Below are positions 32,646-40,411 of a DNA stretch of 54,030 nt, piece after piece. A program made the translations under genes and the position numbers. The DNA comes from an uncultured Selenomonadales bacterium (lineage in GTDB: Bacteria; Bacillota; Negativicutes; Acidaminococcales; Acidaminococcaceae): contig ONEW01000013.1 of assembly GCA_900316935.1 (NCBI GenBank), forward strand, positions 1 through 54,030, given 5' to 3'. The notes beneath the pieces are model-generated. The model searched no databases. It was not told the origin of the DNA and saw only the letters and a list, made by a program, of their open reading frames with translations. Within the stretch, counting starts at the first letter, position 1; every line of letters starts with the position of its first letter.

Positions 32646-33297
32646 TCTGATGGAATTACTGTTCACCTCCCTGGGCGAAACGCTCTACATGGTCGTCGTG
32701 GCCATCCTCATCGCCTGCCTCATCGGCATCCCCCTGGGCATCATCCTGACGATCACCCGCAAGGACCACATCCTGCCCAACGCGGCGGTCCACAACGTGC
32801 TCGGCGCCATCGTCAACGCCATCCGTTCCGTCCCCTTCATCATCCTCATGGTCGCCATCATCCCCTTCACGCGCCTCGTCGTAGGCTCGTCCATCGGCAC
32901 GACGGCCGCCATCGTCCCCCTGACCATCACCTGCGCGCCGTTCATTGCGCGCATCATCGAATCGTCCATGCTGGAGATCGACCCCGGCGTCATCGAAATG
33001 GCCCAGTCCATGGGCGCCAGCCCCTGGCAGATCATCGGGAAGGTCATGCTGCCGGAATCGCTGCATTCCGTGACCCTGGGCATCACGCTGGCCCTCATCT
33101 CCCTCATCGGCGCATCCGCCATGGCCGGCGCCCTGGGCGGCGGCGGCCTGGGCGATCTGGCCATCCGCTACGGCTACCAGCGCTTCCAGACCGATGTCAT
33201 GATTGCCACGGTCATCGTCCTCATCATCCTGGTGCAGGGCGTCCAGGCCCTCGGCAACGCCGTGTCGAAGAAGCTCAACAAGACGAAGATCTCCTGA
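32635..33297 (+). CDS. metI: Methionine ABC transporter permease
   Basis: Integral membrane subunit of MetNIQ, 220 residues, about five or six membrane segments. The EAA-type cytoplasmic loop EMAQSMGASPWQIIGKVMLPE, which contacts MetN, is seen near residue 120-140. It overlaps the end of metN by 11 bases and has GGAGG upstream of its ATG. The lipoprotein MetQ gene is not next to it: a terminator follows within 15 bases of the stop. Confidence 0.95.
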   Translation: MSNNLMELLFTSLGETLYMVVVAILIACLIGIPLGIILTITRKDHILPNAAVHNVLGAIVNAIRSVPFIILMVAIIPFTRLVVGSSIGTTAAIVPLTITCAPFIARIIESSMLEIDPGVIEMAQSMGASPWQIIGKVMLPESLHSVTLGITLALISLIGASAMAGALGGGGLGDLAIRYGYQRFQTDVMIATVIVLIILVQGVQALGNAVSKKLNKTKIS

Positions 33298-33307
33298 CCA
33301 TGCAAAC

Positions 33308-33382
33308 AACCCCCGGTCCTCTCCCGGCGGCCCTTCGGGCATTTGTCCCGAACACAGGCTGCCGGCGGAAACCGGGGGTTTT
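33308..33382. terminator. Terminator after metI
   Basis: AACCCCCGGT (33308-33317) and ACCGGGGGTT (33371-33380) followed by TTTTCG; the loop contains a further CCGGCGG-type stem. It can serve both metI and the converging TetR gene. Confidence 0.8.
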
Positions 33383-33388
33383 CGTCTG

Positions 33389-34132
33389 TCAGAAATGGAC
33401 GTAGCGGTGCAGTTCGTCCGCTATCTTCTGCCGCTTGGACGGTTCCACCAGGCCGAACAGGAAATGGATGGCGATGTTGTCGGCCAGCTGTTCCATGGTC
33501 ATGTTGCCGCCCAGGAAGGCGTATTGCGGGTTCGGCGTCATGAAGACCACCATGGAGATGCCGAAGAACCAGTGCTTGGCGATGTCGCGGTGATCCGCCG
33601 TGGCGCGGAAGAGGCCCTGCTCCAGGCCTTCGTCGTAGACGCTGGCCATGGGTTCCGATTCTTCCAGCAGCAGGGCGTGGTAGCGCTTGATCTCGTCACA
33701 CCGTTCCGGCGGCGGCAGTTCGCCCCATTTGACGCGCAGTTCCAGGGACCCGTCGTCCCGGGGCACGCCGACGATGCCGCGGTTCACCCCCGTCATTTCG
33801 AACTGGACGACCTGCCACAAGATCAGGTTGTCCGCCAAAAAACGGATCCAGGCCAGGGCGATGTCGCGCAGCTTCCGCGGCACCGTCCTGCCTTTGTCCC
33901 GGGCAATGGCCCGGAACTCTTCCACCAGCTTGCGGTGCTTCTGCAGGACCAAGGCATAAAACAGGTTGTCCTTGCTGCCGAAGTACCGGTATACCGTCCC
34001 CTTGCCCGTATCGGCCACTTTGATCACGTCGTCCAGCGTCGCCTGGGCATACCCGCGGTGAGAAAACACTTCTTCCGCCGCGGCCAGCAGGGCGGCCTTC
34101 TTGTCATGTTCCCGTTCTGCTCTCGTAGGCAT
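33389..34132 (-). CDS. TetR family transcriptional regulator
   Basis: A 247-residue regulator. The N-terminal helix-turn-helix is typical (LLAAAEEVFSHRGYAQATLDD then VADTGKGTVYRYFGSKDNLF, residues 15-55). The C-terminal ligand domain is longer than usual and has no recognisable binding motif. It starts behind GGAGGAAAA. The gene runs opposite to the oxidoreductase operon, and the 320-base gap contains the repeat TATAAT-AGAGAC-ATTATA, so autoregulation or control of the neighbour is possible. The target is unknown. Confidence 0.88.
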   Translation of the reverse strand: MPTRAEREHDKKAALLAAAEEVFSHRGYAQATLDDVIKVADTGKGTVYRYFGSKDNLFYALVLQKHRKLVEEFRAIARDKGRTVPRKLRDIALAWIRFLADNLILWQVVQFEMTGVNRGIVGVPRDDGSLELRVKWGELPPPERCDEIKRYHALLLEESEPMASVYDEGLEQGLFRATADHRDIAKHWFFGISMVVFMTPNPQYAFLGGNMTMEQLADNIAIHFLFGLVEPSKRQKIADELHRYVHF

Positions 34133-34452
34133 TTTTCCTCCACGGTACCTTCCGGCACCTTATTTCCGAATTATAATAGAGACATTATACCGTATATTTC
34201 CCGTTCCGTACAGACCGGTCAGCCCCATTTTTGTAATGACACATCCCGTGTTTCCCTTTTTTGGGAAAATTTGCGGGCCGGGAAAAACGGGACCTCTGTT
34301 GGGGCGGCAATTTCAACCGTTCAGCGTTTTTTTCCTTTGAATTCCTTACATTATAAGGTATAATTAAGTTGCCTGAGCGGGAGAGCCATGCCCGCTCCTT
34401 TCCAGTCTTTTCTTTCGTTGAAATTCAGGAATAAACAAGGAGGTATCTTCGT
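34133..34452. promoter_or_regulatory. Divergent control region between the TetR gene and the oxidoreductase operon
   Basis: It contains a TATAAT-N6-ATTATA inverted repeat (34172-34189) near the TetR gene, a TTTCCC-TTTTTT-GGGAAA hairpin around 34250, and for the plus strand TTGAAT (34337-34342), a 16-base spacer and TATAAT (34359-34364). The leader has the hairpin GAGCGGG/CCCGCTC (34375-34397) before the AAGGAGG site. No gene is seen. Confidence 0.6.
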
Positions 34453-34644
34453 ATGCTGAAACTCGTGTCGAAACGGTGCAAAGGCTGCGGCATCTGTGTG
34501 AACTTCTGCCCCAAGAAGGTGTTGGAGGTGACGGAAGTCGGCAAGTGCGCCATCATCGCAGGCAAGGAAAAGGACTGCATCCAGTGCGGCCAGTGCGAGA
34601 TGCGCTGCCCGGACTATGCCATTTTCGTGGAGAAAGACAAATAA
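34453..34644 (+). CDS. korD: 2-oxoacid:ferredoxin oxidoreductase, delta (ferredoxin) subunit
   Basis: A 63-residue ferredoxin with two [4Fe-4S] motifs: CKGCGICVNFCP and CIQCGQCEMRCP. It carries electrons from the thiamine enzyme to ferredoxin. It is the first gene of a four-gene unit delta-alpha-beta-gamma, the order common for 2-oxoglutarate oxidoreductases; a 2-oxoisovalerate enzyme is the main alternative. Preceded by AAGGAGG. Confidence 0.88.
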   Translation: MLKLVSKRCKGCGICVNFCPKKVLEVTEVGKCAIIAGKEKDCIQCGQCEMRCPDYAIFVEKDK

Positions 34645-34659
34645 GAAGGAGTGAAGAAA

Positions 34660-35799
34660 ATGTCCATCAAGTTGTTACAAGGCAACCAGGCAGTAGTGGA
34701 AGGTGCTATTGCGGCCGGCGTAAAGTTCTACGGCGGTTACCCCATCACCCCTTCTACTGAAATCGCGGAACAGTTGGCGGCCCGTCTGCCCCAGGTGGGC
34801 GGCAAGTTCATGCAGACCGAAGACGAGCTGGCCGGCCTCGGTGCCGCCGTCGGTGCTTCCATGGGCGGCAAGAAGGCCATGACGGCCACTTCCGGCCCGG
34901 GCTTCTCCCTGAAGCAGGAAATGCTCGGCCTGGCCTGCACGGCGGAAATCCCCGTCGTCATCGTCAACGTGCAGCGCGTGGGTCCGGCAACGGGCCAGCC
35001 TACCTCCCCGGCCCAGGGCGAGGTCATGATGAGCCGCTGGGGCACCCACGGCGACCACTGGGTCATCGTCGTCAGCCCGGTTTCCGTACCGGAATGCTTC
35101 TGGCTGACCATCCGTGCCGTCAACCTGGCGGAAAAATACCGCGTGCCGGTCATCATCCTCATGGACGAAGTGGTCGGCCATATGCGGGAAAAGATCGAAC
35201 TGCCGGACGACTACAGCACCATCCGGACGGTGGAGCGCAAGCGCCCGGCCTGCAGACCGGAAGACTACCTGGCCTACGGCACGGCCGACGGCGACCTGGT
35301 ACCGCCCATGGCGGACTTCGGCAGCGGCTACCGCTGGCATGTGACGGGCCTGATCCACGACGAAACGGGCTTCCCGAAGGGGACCCCGGAAGGCACGGTC
35401 AACGCCCTGAACCGCCTGCATGACAAGATCTACAACAACCTCGACGACATCGTCACCTTCGAAGAATACAAGATGGACGACGCGGAATACGCAATCCTGT
35501 CCTTCGGCGGCGCCGCCCGTACGGCTTACGATACGGTCGACATGGCCCGCAAGGAAGGCATCAAGGCCGGCCTGTTCCGTGCCATCACCATCTGGCCTTT
35601 CCCGGAAGCGCAGGTCAAAGTCCTGGCCGGCAAAGTCAAAGGCATCCTGGTACACGAACTGAACTACGGCCAGTACGTACTGGAAGTGGAACGCGTCGTA
35701 TCCGGCAAGTGCCCGGTCTGGCTGTACGGCAAGTACGACAATTCGTCCGCTACGCCGCAGCAGCTGCTGGCTGAACTGAAGAAACACGTGGGCCGTTGA
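34660..35799 (+). CDS. korA: 2-oxoacid:ferredoxin oxidoreductase, alpha subunit
   Basis: Subunit that carries domains I and II of the enzyme, with the pyrimidine-side thiamine contact. The 379-residue protein has GGYPITPSTEIAE, the Glu-containing QTEDELAGLGAAVGASMGG and ATSGPGFSLKQE. ATG 34660 follows AGAAGGAG; the frame can be extended by a GTG three codons upstream, which would overlap the ribosome site. It lies 15 bases after the ferredoxin gene. The enzyme oxidatively decarboxylates a 2-oxoacid to acyl-CoA with ferredoxin, or runs in reverse. Substrate is inferred only. Confidence 0.9.
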   Translation: MSIKLLQGNQAVVEGAIAAGVKFYGGYPITPSTEIAEQLAARLPQVGGKFMQTEDELAGLGAAVGASMGGKKAMTATSGPGFSLKQEMLGLACTAEIPVVIVNVQRVGPATGQPTSPAQGEVMMSRWGTHGDHWVIVVSPVSVPECFWLTIRAVNLAEKYRVPVIILMDEVVGHMREKIELPDDYSTIRTVERKRPACRPEDYLAYGTADGDLVPPMADFGSGYRWHVTGLIHDETGFPKGTPEGTVNALNRLHDKIYNNLDDIVTFEEYKMDDAEYAILSFGGAARTAYDTVDMARKEGIKAGLFRAITIWPFPEAQVKVLAGKVKGILVHELNYGQYVLEVERVVSGKCPVWLYGKYDNSSATPQQLLAELKKHVGR

Positions 35800-35819
35800 G
35801 AGGAAAGGAGCATATCACC

Positions 35820-36662
35820 ATGGGAATGGAACAATTAGTTGAAAAATATTTCCGTCCGGGCCGCCTGCCTCATATCTGGTGCCCCGGCTGTGGCCACGGC
35901 ATCATTACCGGCGCCATTGTAAAGGCAGTAGACAAACTGGGCCTGTCCAAGGACGAGGTCGCCGTCATCTCCGGCATCGGCTGCTCCAGCCGTGCGTCCG
36001 GCTATCTGGACTTCAACACGGCCAACACGCTGCACGGCCGTGCCCTGCCGATCGCCAGCGGCCTGAAGATGGCCAACCCGAAGCTGAAGGTCATTGTCCC
36101 CTCCGGCGACGGCGACGCCACCGCAATCGGCGGCAACCACCTGATCCATGCGGCACGCCGCAACATCGACCTCACCCTGGTCGTGTACAACAACAGCATT
36201 TACGGTATGACCGGCGGTCAGTACTCCCCCATGACCCCGAAGGGATCCAAGGCGACCACCGCTCCGTACCTGACCATCGAACCGGCCTTCAACCTGCTGG
36301 ACCTGGCCAAGGCTGCCGGTGCCACCTTCGTGGCCCGCTCCACCACCTTCCATGTGCAGAACATGGTGGACTGCATCGCCAAAGGCATCCAGCACAAAGG
36401 CTTCTCCATCATTGAATGCGTCTCCGCCTGCCCGACCAACTTCGGCCGCCAGAACCGGATGGGCGCGGCCCCCAGGATGATGGAATGGCAGCGGGACCAT
36501 GCCGTCATGGTCGGCGCCTGGAACCGGATGGACGAAGCAACCCGCGCCAAGGCGGTTGCCGACGGCAAGTTCCCTATCGGCGTCCTGTATGAAGACAACA
36601 CTGTCCAGGAATACACGGAAGCCTATGACGAACTGATCAAACGGGCGCAGGGAGGTAAATAA
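35820..36662 (+). CDS. korB: 2-oxoacid:ferredoxin oxidoreductase, beta subunit
   Basis: Thiamine-pyrophosphate-binding subunit, 280 residues. CPGCGHG near the start, the TPP-Mg motif SGDGDATAIGG ending in NNSIYGMTGGQ, and SACPTNFG are all present. ATG 35820 is chosen because AAGGAGCATATCACC precedes it; the upstream frame overlaps the end of the alpha gene. It is followed by the gamma gene after 2 bases. Confidence 0.92.
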   Translation: MGMEQLVEKYFRPGRLPHIWCPGCGHGIITGAIVKAVDKLGLSKDEVAVISGIGCSSRASGYLDFNTANTLHGRALPIASGLKMANPKLKVIVPSGDGDATAIGGNHLIHAARRNIDLTLVVYNNSIYGMTGGQYSPMTPKGSKATTAPYLTIEPAFNLLDLAKAAGATFVARSTTFHVQNMVDCIAKGIQHKGFSIIECVSACPTNFGRQNRMGAAPRMMEWQRDHAVMVGAWNRMDEATRAKAVADGKFPIGVLYEDNTVQEYTEAYDELIKRAQGGK

Positions 36663-36664
36663 TC

Positions 36665-37204
36665 ATGAGACATAATTTCCGTTTTGCCGGCACCGGCGGC
36701 CAGGGTCTGATCACGGCCGCCATCATTCTGGCAGAAGCCGCCATCGAGGATAACAAGGAAGCCGTCCAGTCCCAGTCCTATGGTCCGGAAGCCCGCGGCG
36801 GCTCCTCCAAGGCGGACTGCATCATTTCCGACGACAAGATCTGGTTCAACCGCGTGGTCTGCCCCGACGTGCTCCTCGTCATGAGCCAGGAAGCAGCCAG
36901 CAAGTACACCGGCGACACCGATGAAAACAGCATCGTCGTGACGGACAGCCTGTTCGTCAAGGACGTTCCCGGCAAGCACAAACAGCGCATCGACCTGCCC
37001 ATCACCCATACGGCGGTGGAACAGTGCGGCAAGACCCTGTTTGCGAACATCGTGGCCCTGGGCGCCATCGTGGGCCTGACCCACTGCGTCACGGACAAGT
37101 CCATTGAAAACGCCGTGCTGGGCCGTGTCCCGAAGGGAACCGAGGAGGCCAACAAGAAGGCTTTGAAGGCCGGCATGGAACTGGTTAAAAAGTACGCAAA
37201 ATAA
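36665..37204 (+). CDS. korC: 2-oxoacid:ferredoxin oxidoreductase, gamma subunit
   Basis: The 179-residue gamma (domain III) subunit. It starts with RHNFRFAGTGGQGLITAAII, the typical gamma-subunit glycine motif, and has QSYGPEARGGSSKADCIIS further on. It ends the operon; no clear terminator is seen in the 140 bases that follow. A GGGAGG site overlaps the end of the beta gene. Confidence 0.92.
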   Translation: MRHNFRFAGTGGQGLITAAIILAEAAIEDNKEAVQSQSYGPEARGGSSKADCIISDDKIWFNRVVCPDVLLVMSQEAASKYTGDTDENSIVVTDSLFVKDVPGKHKQRIDLPITHTAVEQCGKTLFANIVALGAIVGLTHCVTDKSIENAVLGRVPKGTEEANKKALKAGMELVKKYAK

Positions 37205-37303
37205 ACAGCCCCTTCCTGCACCGGTCTTTGCTGCGCATTCCTTACACAGTTCACGATTTCTTTAAATTCTTGTTACAGTACTGTCAAACTTTTTCAAGGA
37301 TGG

Positions 37304-37377
37304 CATGATACAATGAACCTAGCCTGAGAAAGTCCGGGATCCGGCGCCGCGGCATGTGCCGCGGCGCAGCAGGATCC
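37304..37377 (+). promoter_or_regulatory. Extended -10 promoter and strong leader hairpin
   Basis: TGATACAAT is an extended -10 element (about 37306-37314). Downstream, GCGCCGCGGCA and TGCCGCGGCGC (37344-37367) form a very stable stem that extends outward to GGATCC pairs (37337-37342 and 37372-37377). No T-run follows, so it is a leader structure and not a terminator. Confidence 0.55.
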
Positions 37378-37407
37378 CCCCTCCGTCCGCTAGAAAGAAG
37401 GTACGTT

Positions 37408-37935
37408 GTGTTCAACATGTCACCGTTCAAGAAAAAACTGGCCGCCGTCCTGGTCTCGTCAAGCGTGGCCTTTTCCGCCGCCTGCGCGGCCGGGGAAGCC
37501 ATCATCCGTTCGGCCCATGCGGCAGAAGCCGCGCCGTCTGCCGTGGTGGCGCAGACTGAGCTCCCCAGCCCGTTCACGCCCTGCAGTTCCCTGGAGGAAA
37601 TGAGCTCCCGGCTGGGCTTCACGGTGCAGCTGCCCGCCTCCCTGGCGGACCGGAGCATCAAGGCCCTGAACGTGCTGTCCGGCGACACGGCGCAGATTGA
37701 TTTTGCCGACGGCTCCCTGTACCGCATGGCCCGCGGCAAAGAGGACATCAGCGGAGACTACACCCGCTATGACGTGCGCAAGTCCTGGCGCGCCGACGGA
37801 CGCCGTATCACGGCCCGGGGCGAGAAGGACGCGTACCGGTCCATCATCTGGAACGACGGCACCTATACGTATGCCTATCTGACGGACACGCCCCTGAACC
37901 GGGCCGAAGCGACGGCCCTGGCCACCGGCCGCTGA
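37408..37935 (+). CDS. Secreted protein, DUF4367-like
   Basis: A 175-residue exported protein with no firm name. GTG 37408 is preferred because AAGAAGG lies 7 bases before it; ATG 37417 is the alternative. Residues 1-40 form a signal peptide (SPFKKKLAAVLVSSSVAFSA). The mature part has LGFTVQLPASLADRSIK, then YRMARGKEDISGD, then WNDGTYTYAYLTDTPLNRAE, an order similar to DUF4367 domains that are often attached to anti-sigma or lipoprotein chains. It stands alone between its own promoter and a terminator. Confidence 0.6.
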   Translation: MFNMSPFKKKLAAVLVSSSVAFSAACAAGEAIIRSAHAAEAAPSAVVAQTELPSPFTPCSSLEEMSSRLGFTVQLPASLADRSIKALNVLSGDTAQIDFADGSLYRMARGKEDISGDYTRYDVRKSWRADGRRITARGEKDAYRSIIWNDGTYTYAYLTDTPLNRAEATALATGR

Positions 37936-38014
37936 CCGCCGTATCGTAAAAACTGAAATCCTGCTGCACAAGCAGTACCTTCAGACCGGAAGGTAGTTGG
38001 GAGAACACCTCGAA

Positions 38015-38053
38015 AAGGGCCTGCCCCGTACGATTGGTACGGGACAGGCCCTT
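38015..38053. terminator. Bidirectional terminator
   Basis: AAGGGCCTG-C-CCCGTAC (38015-38031) pairs with GTACGGG-A-CAGGCCCTT (38037-38053) around a 5-base loop. It separates the converging secreted-protein gene and the ANTAR regulator gene. Confidence 0.85.
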
Positions 38054-38092
38054 AAAATCTGCCGGAAAGCGGGCAGGACACCGTATCCGTCT

Positions 38093-38728
38093 TTACATGC
38101 GCTGCCGCCGGCGGGACGCCCGGCCTGGCCGGCCGTTAATCTCGGCGGCCGCGATGACGGCCTGCGCCACAGCCTTCAGGGAAAGACGCCGGTCCATGCT
38201 CAGGTGCTGCATGGCCTGGAACGCGTCGTGTTCGGAAAAACCGTGCTGGTCCATAAGGATGCCTTTGGCCCGGTCCAGGAGTTTCCGGGTTTCCAGGTCC
38301 TCTTTCGCTTTTTCCAGCTCGCCCTGCAGGGTTTTATAGGAGTTCCAGCGGTTGATGGCGATTTCGATGGCCGGGGTCAGCTCCTCTTCGCGGATCGGTT
38401 TGACCAGGTAGGCCATGACGCCGGAGTCCGTGGCCTGTTCCACGACATCGCGCTGGCTGTAGGCGGTCAGCAGCAGGACCGGGGCGATCTGTTCGTCCGC
38501 AATGATTTTGGACGCTTCCAGGCCGCTCATGCCGGGCATTTTGACGTCCATGATGACGAGGTCCGGCTTCAGGGTCCGCGCCATGGTGACGGCGTCGCCC
38601 CCGTTGTCCGCTTCGCCGACGATGTCGTGGCCCCGTTCGGCCAGCATTTCGCTCAGGTCAAGGCGCAGGATGGCTTCGTCGTCCACGACCAGTATTCTCA
38701 ACTTGTTCACAGTATCTGTCCTCCCCAT
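38093..38728 (-). CDS. ANTAR-domain response regulator
   Basis: A response regulator that acts on RNA, not DNA. Residues about 8-125 form the receiver: VVDDEA acidic pair, phospho-acceptor Asp in VIMDVKMPGMSG, Thr in LLTAYSQ, Lys in YLVKPI. A coiled-coil linker (SYKTLQGELEKAKEDLETRK) leads to an ANTAR domain (LLDRAKGILMDQHGFSEHDAFQAMQHLSMD). ANTAR proteins bind paired hairpins in nascent RNA and prevent termination. ATG 38728 has GGAG 5 bases before it; GTG 38710 behind GGGGAGG is a good alternative. It is 10 bases after the kinase gene. Confidence 0.9.
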   Translation of the reverse strand: MGRTDTVNKLRILVVDDEAILRLDLSEMLAERGHDIVGEADNGGDAVTMARTLKPDLVIMDVKMPGMSGLEASKIIADEQIAPVLLLTAYSQRDVVEQATDSGVMAYLVKPIREEELTPAIEIAINRWNSYKTLQGELEKAKEDLETRKLLDRAKGILMDQHGFSEHDAFQAMQHLSMDRRLSLKAVAQAVIAAAEINGRPGRASRRRQRM

Positions 38729-38738
38729 TCAAACTCCG

Positions 38739-40211
38739 TCAGACGCGCGGCAGGATGACTTCCGCCATGGTGCCGCGTACGCCGTCCGTACGGTTGTGCA
38801 GATAAAATACGCCTTTCAGGTCCGAGGTCACCACGGTATGGACGATCTTCAGGCCCAGGCTCTTCGAACGGCCGGCCTGGAAGTCCTTCGGCAGGCCCGC
38901 CCCGTCGTCCGTCACCCGCAGGATGACGTTGCCCGGTGTCTCGAACAGGTCTACGGCCAGCGTGCCTTGGGTGCATCCTTCGAAGCCGTGCTCGAGGGAG
39001 TTCTGGACCAGTTCGTTCAGGACCAGGGCCAGGCTCGCGGCCTTTTGGGACGGCAGCAGCAGGGACTGCGCCGTGAAGGCGGTCTGCAGCTGCAGTTCCG
39101 GATTGCCCATGCTGCTCAGGACCGTACGGAACACATCCTTCCCCAGCGAGGACATGTCGACTTCTTCCGTCCCCTGCGTCGACAGGTATTCATGTACCAG
39201 GGCGATGCTGCTGATGCGGTTGATGGAATCCTTCAGGGCCGTCCTGGTTTCCTGGCTCCGGGCGCGCCGCTGCTCCAGGCGCAGCAGGCTGGCAATGGTC
39301 TGCAGGTTGTTCTTCACGCGGTGGTGGATCTCCTTGATCATGGCCGACTGGACGCGCAGTTCCTCGTCCTTCTGCTTCAGCTGCGTCACGTCTTCGATGA
39401 TGGCGATCAGCTGCCGCGGCCGGTCCGAGCTGTCGTTGATGGGCAGGAAGCGGATATCCAGGGTCAGGCCTTTCTGGCGGATCTCCTCCTCGTAGGCCTC
39501 GCCGGTGCTGCACACTTCCGTCACACCGTTCCAGTGGATGTCCATGCTGTTCGTGCGGCGCCCGACGAGCATCCCCACGCCCAGCACATGGTAAATATGG
39601 CGCGCCGCGTTGTTGGCGGCCAGAATCTCCTTGTTCCGCGCATTGACCAGCACGAGGCCGTCGATGCTGGCCATGCGGCGGTAGCAGGCGTTGCCGCCGT
39701 CCACGCCGGTGCTGTTGCGCAGAAAGTCCATCGTGGCGTCCCAGAACACGACGTCGGCTTCCCGGTCCTCGAAGGCCGCCGCGGCAAAGCAGGCGCCGGC
39801 CGCGTCGCAGATGGGGAAGACCTTCATGCGGGCGTACTGGCCCAGGATGAATTCCCGCATACCTTCGGTCACCTGGTTGTCCCGCAGGGTCTGCACCGAC
39901 AGCGGCTCATCGGCAAGGGGGACCGGCACGAGCGCCCTGTTCCCGTCCGCCGCCCCGTTGGCGGCCGGGTCGTCCGCTCCATCTTCCACGCGGGTCAGCG
40001 GTTCGGCCTGGGCATAGATCTGCAGGAAGAGTTCTTCCCCGGCGGCAGTGGTGTTGCCCGTCAGTCCGGCAAGGACGCGGGCTTCCAGTTCTTCCGTCAC
40101 GGGCAGGACGAGGGAGATCCTGGCCTGGGCGATGTCCGCCGCCAGAGGCAGCAGGCCCTGCATGGCGTGCAGGATCCTCCCTTGTTCCGCCGTCAATCCT
40201 TTGATGGTCAT
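38739..40211 (-). CDS. HisKA_2-type sensor histidine kinase, partner of the ANTAR regulator
   Basis: A soluble 490-residue kinase without membrane segments. The N-terminus (about 1-150) resembles the H_kinase_N sensor domain of PdtaS/EutW-like kinases, followed by a PAS domain (about 180-290: DGLVLVNARNKEILAANNAAR). The phospho-acceptor is in EIHHRVKNNLQTIASLLRL (HisKA_2) and the ATPase domain has LNELVQNSLEHGF (N box) and VTDDGAGLPKDF (G1). Its ATG overlaps the stop of the Cys-rich gene (ATGA), so it is translated as part of the feo operon. The signal is unknown; iron or redox is an inference. Confidence 0.9.
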   Translation of the reverse strand: MTIKGLTAEQGRILHAMQGLLPLAADIAQARISLVLPVTEELEARVLAGLTGNTTAAGEELFLQIYAQAEPLTRVEDGADDPAANGAADGNRALVPVPLADEPLSVQTLRDNQVTEGMREFILGQYARMKVFPICDAAGACFAAAAFEDREADVVFWDATMDFLRNSTGVDGGNACYRRMASIDGLVLVNARNKEILAANNAARHIYHVLGVGMLVGRRTNSMDIHWNGVTEVCSTGEAYEEEIRQKGLTLDIRFLPINDSSDRPRQLIAIIEDVTQLKQKDEELRVQSAMIKEIHHRVKNNLQTIASLLRLEQRRARSQETRTALKDSINRISSIALVHEYLSTQGTEEVDMSSLGKDVFRTVLSSMGNPELQLQTAFTAQSLLLPSQKAASLALVLNELVQNSLEHGFEGCTQGTLAVDLFETPGNVILRVTDDGAGLPKDFQAGRSKSLGLKIVHTVVTSDLKGVFYLHNRTDGVRGTMAEVILPRV

Positions 40212-40393
40212 GACCGTTCCTCCTCACGCTTCCGGCAGGAGGCGCCGTCCCGTCCGCCGTACGGGCAGCCCTCGCAGCCGGAACAGCCGGAGCAGCCGCC
40301 GGCGGGCTGTTTCAGCAGGGAGCGCACGGCGAGGATGGCCAGCACGGCCACGAAGCCCAGTAAAATCCAGTCTATCGTATTCAGTGTCTGCAT
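40208..40393 (-). CDS. FeoB-associated Cys-rich membrane protein
   Basis: A 61-residue protein with one N-terminal membrane helix (IDWILLGFVAVLAILAVRSLL) and a cytoplasmic tail containing four Cys in GGCSGCSGCEGC and one more Cys later. This is the FeoB-associated Cys-rich family, found after feoB in many anaerobes; it may help FeoB assembly or bind iron. It lies 18 bases after feoB. Confidence 0.9.
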   Translation of the reverse strand: MQTLNTIDWILLGFVAVLAILAVRSLLKQPAGGCSGCSGCEGCPYGGRDGASCRKREEERS

Positions 40394-40411
40394 AGTGGAA
40401 CTCCTGTGCCC

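Noticed and set aside
37952..38010. Two adjacent small hairpins (CTGCT-GCACA-AGCAG and ACCTTC-AGACCG-GAAGGT) near the ANTAR regulator gene, considered as an ANTAR RNA target.
   Set aside because: Loops do not carry the A at position 1 together with G at position 4, and on the plus strand they lie in the 3' region of a gene with nothing to control downstream.
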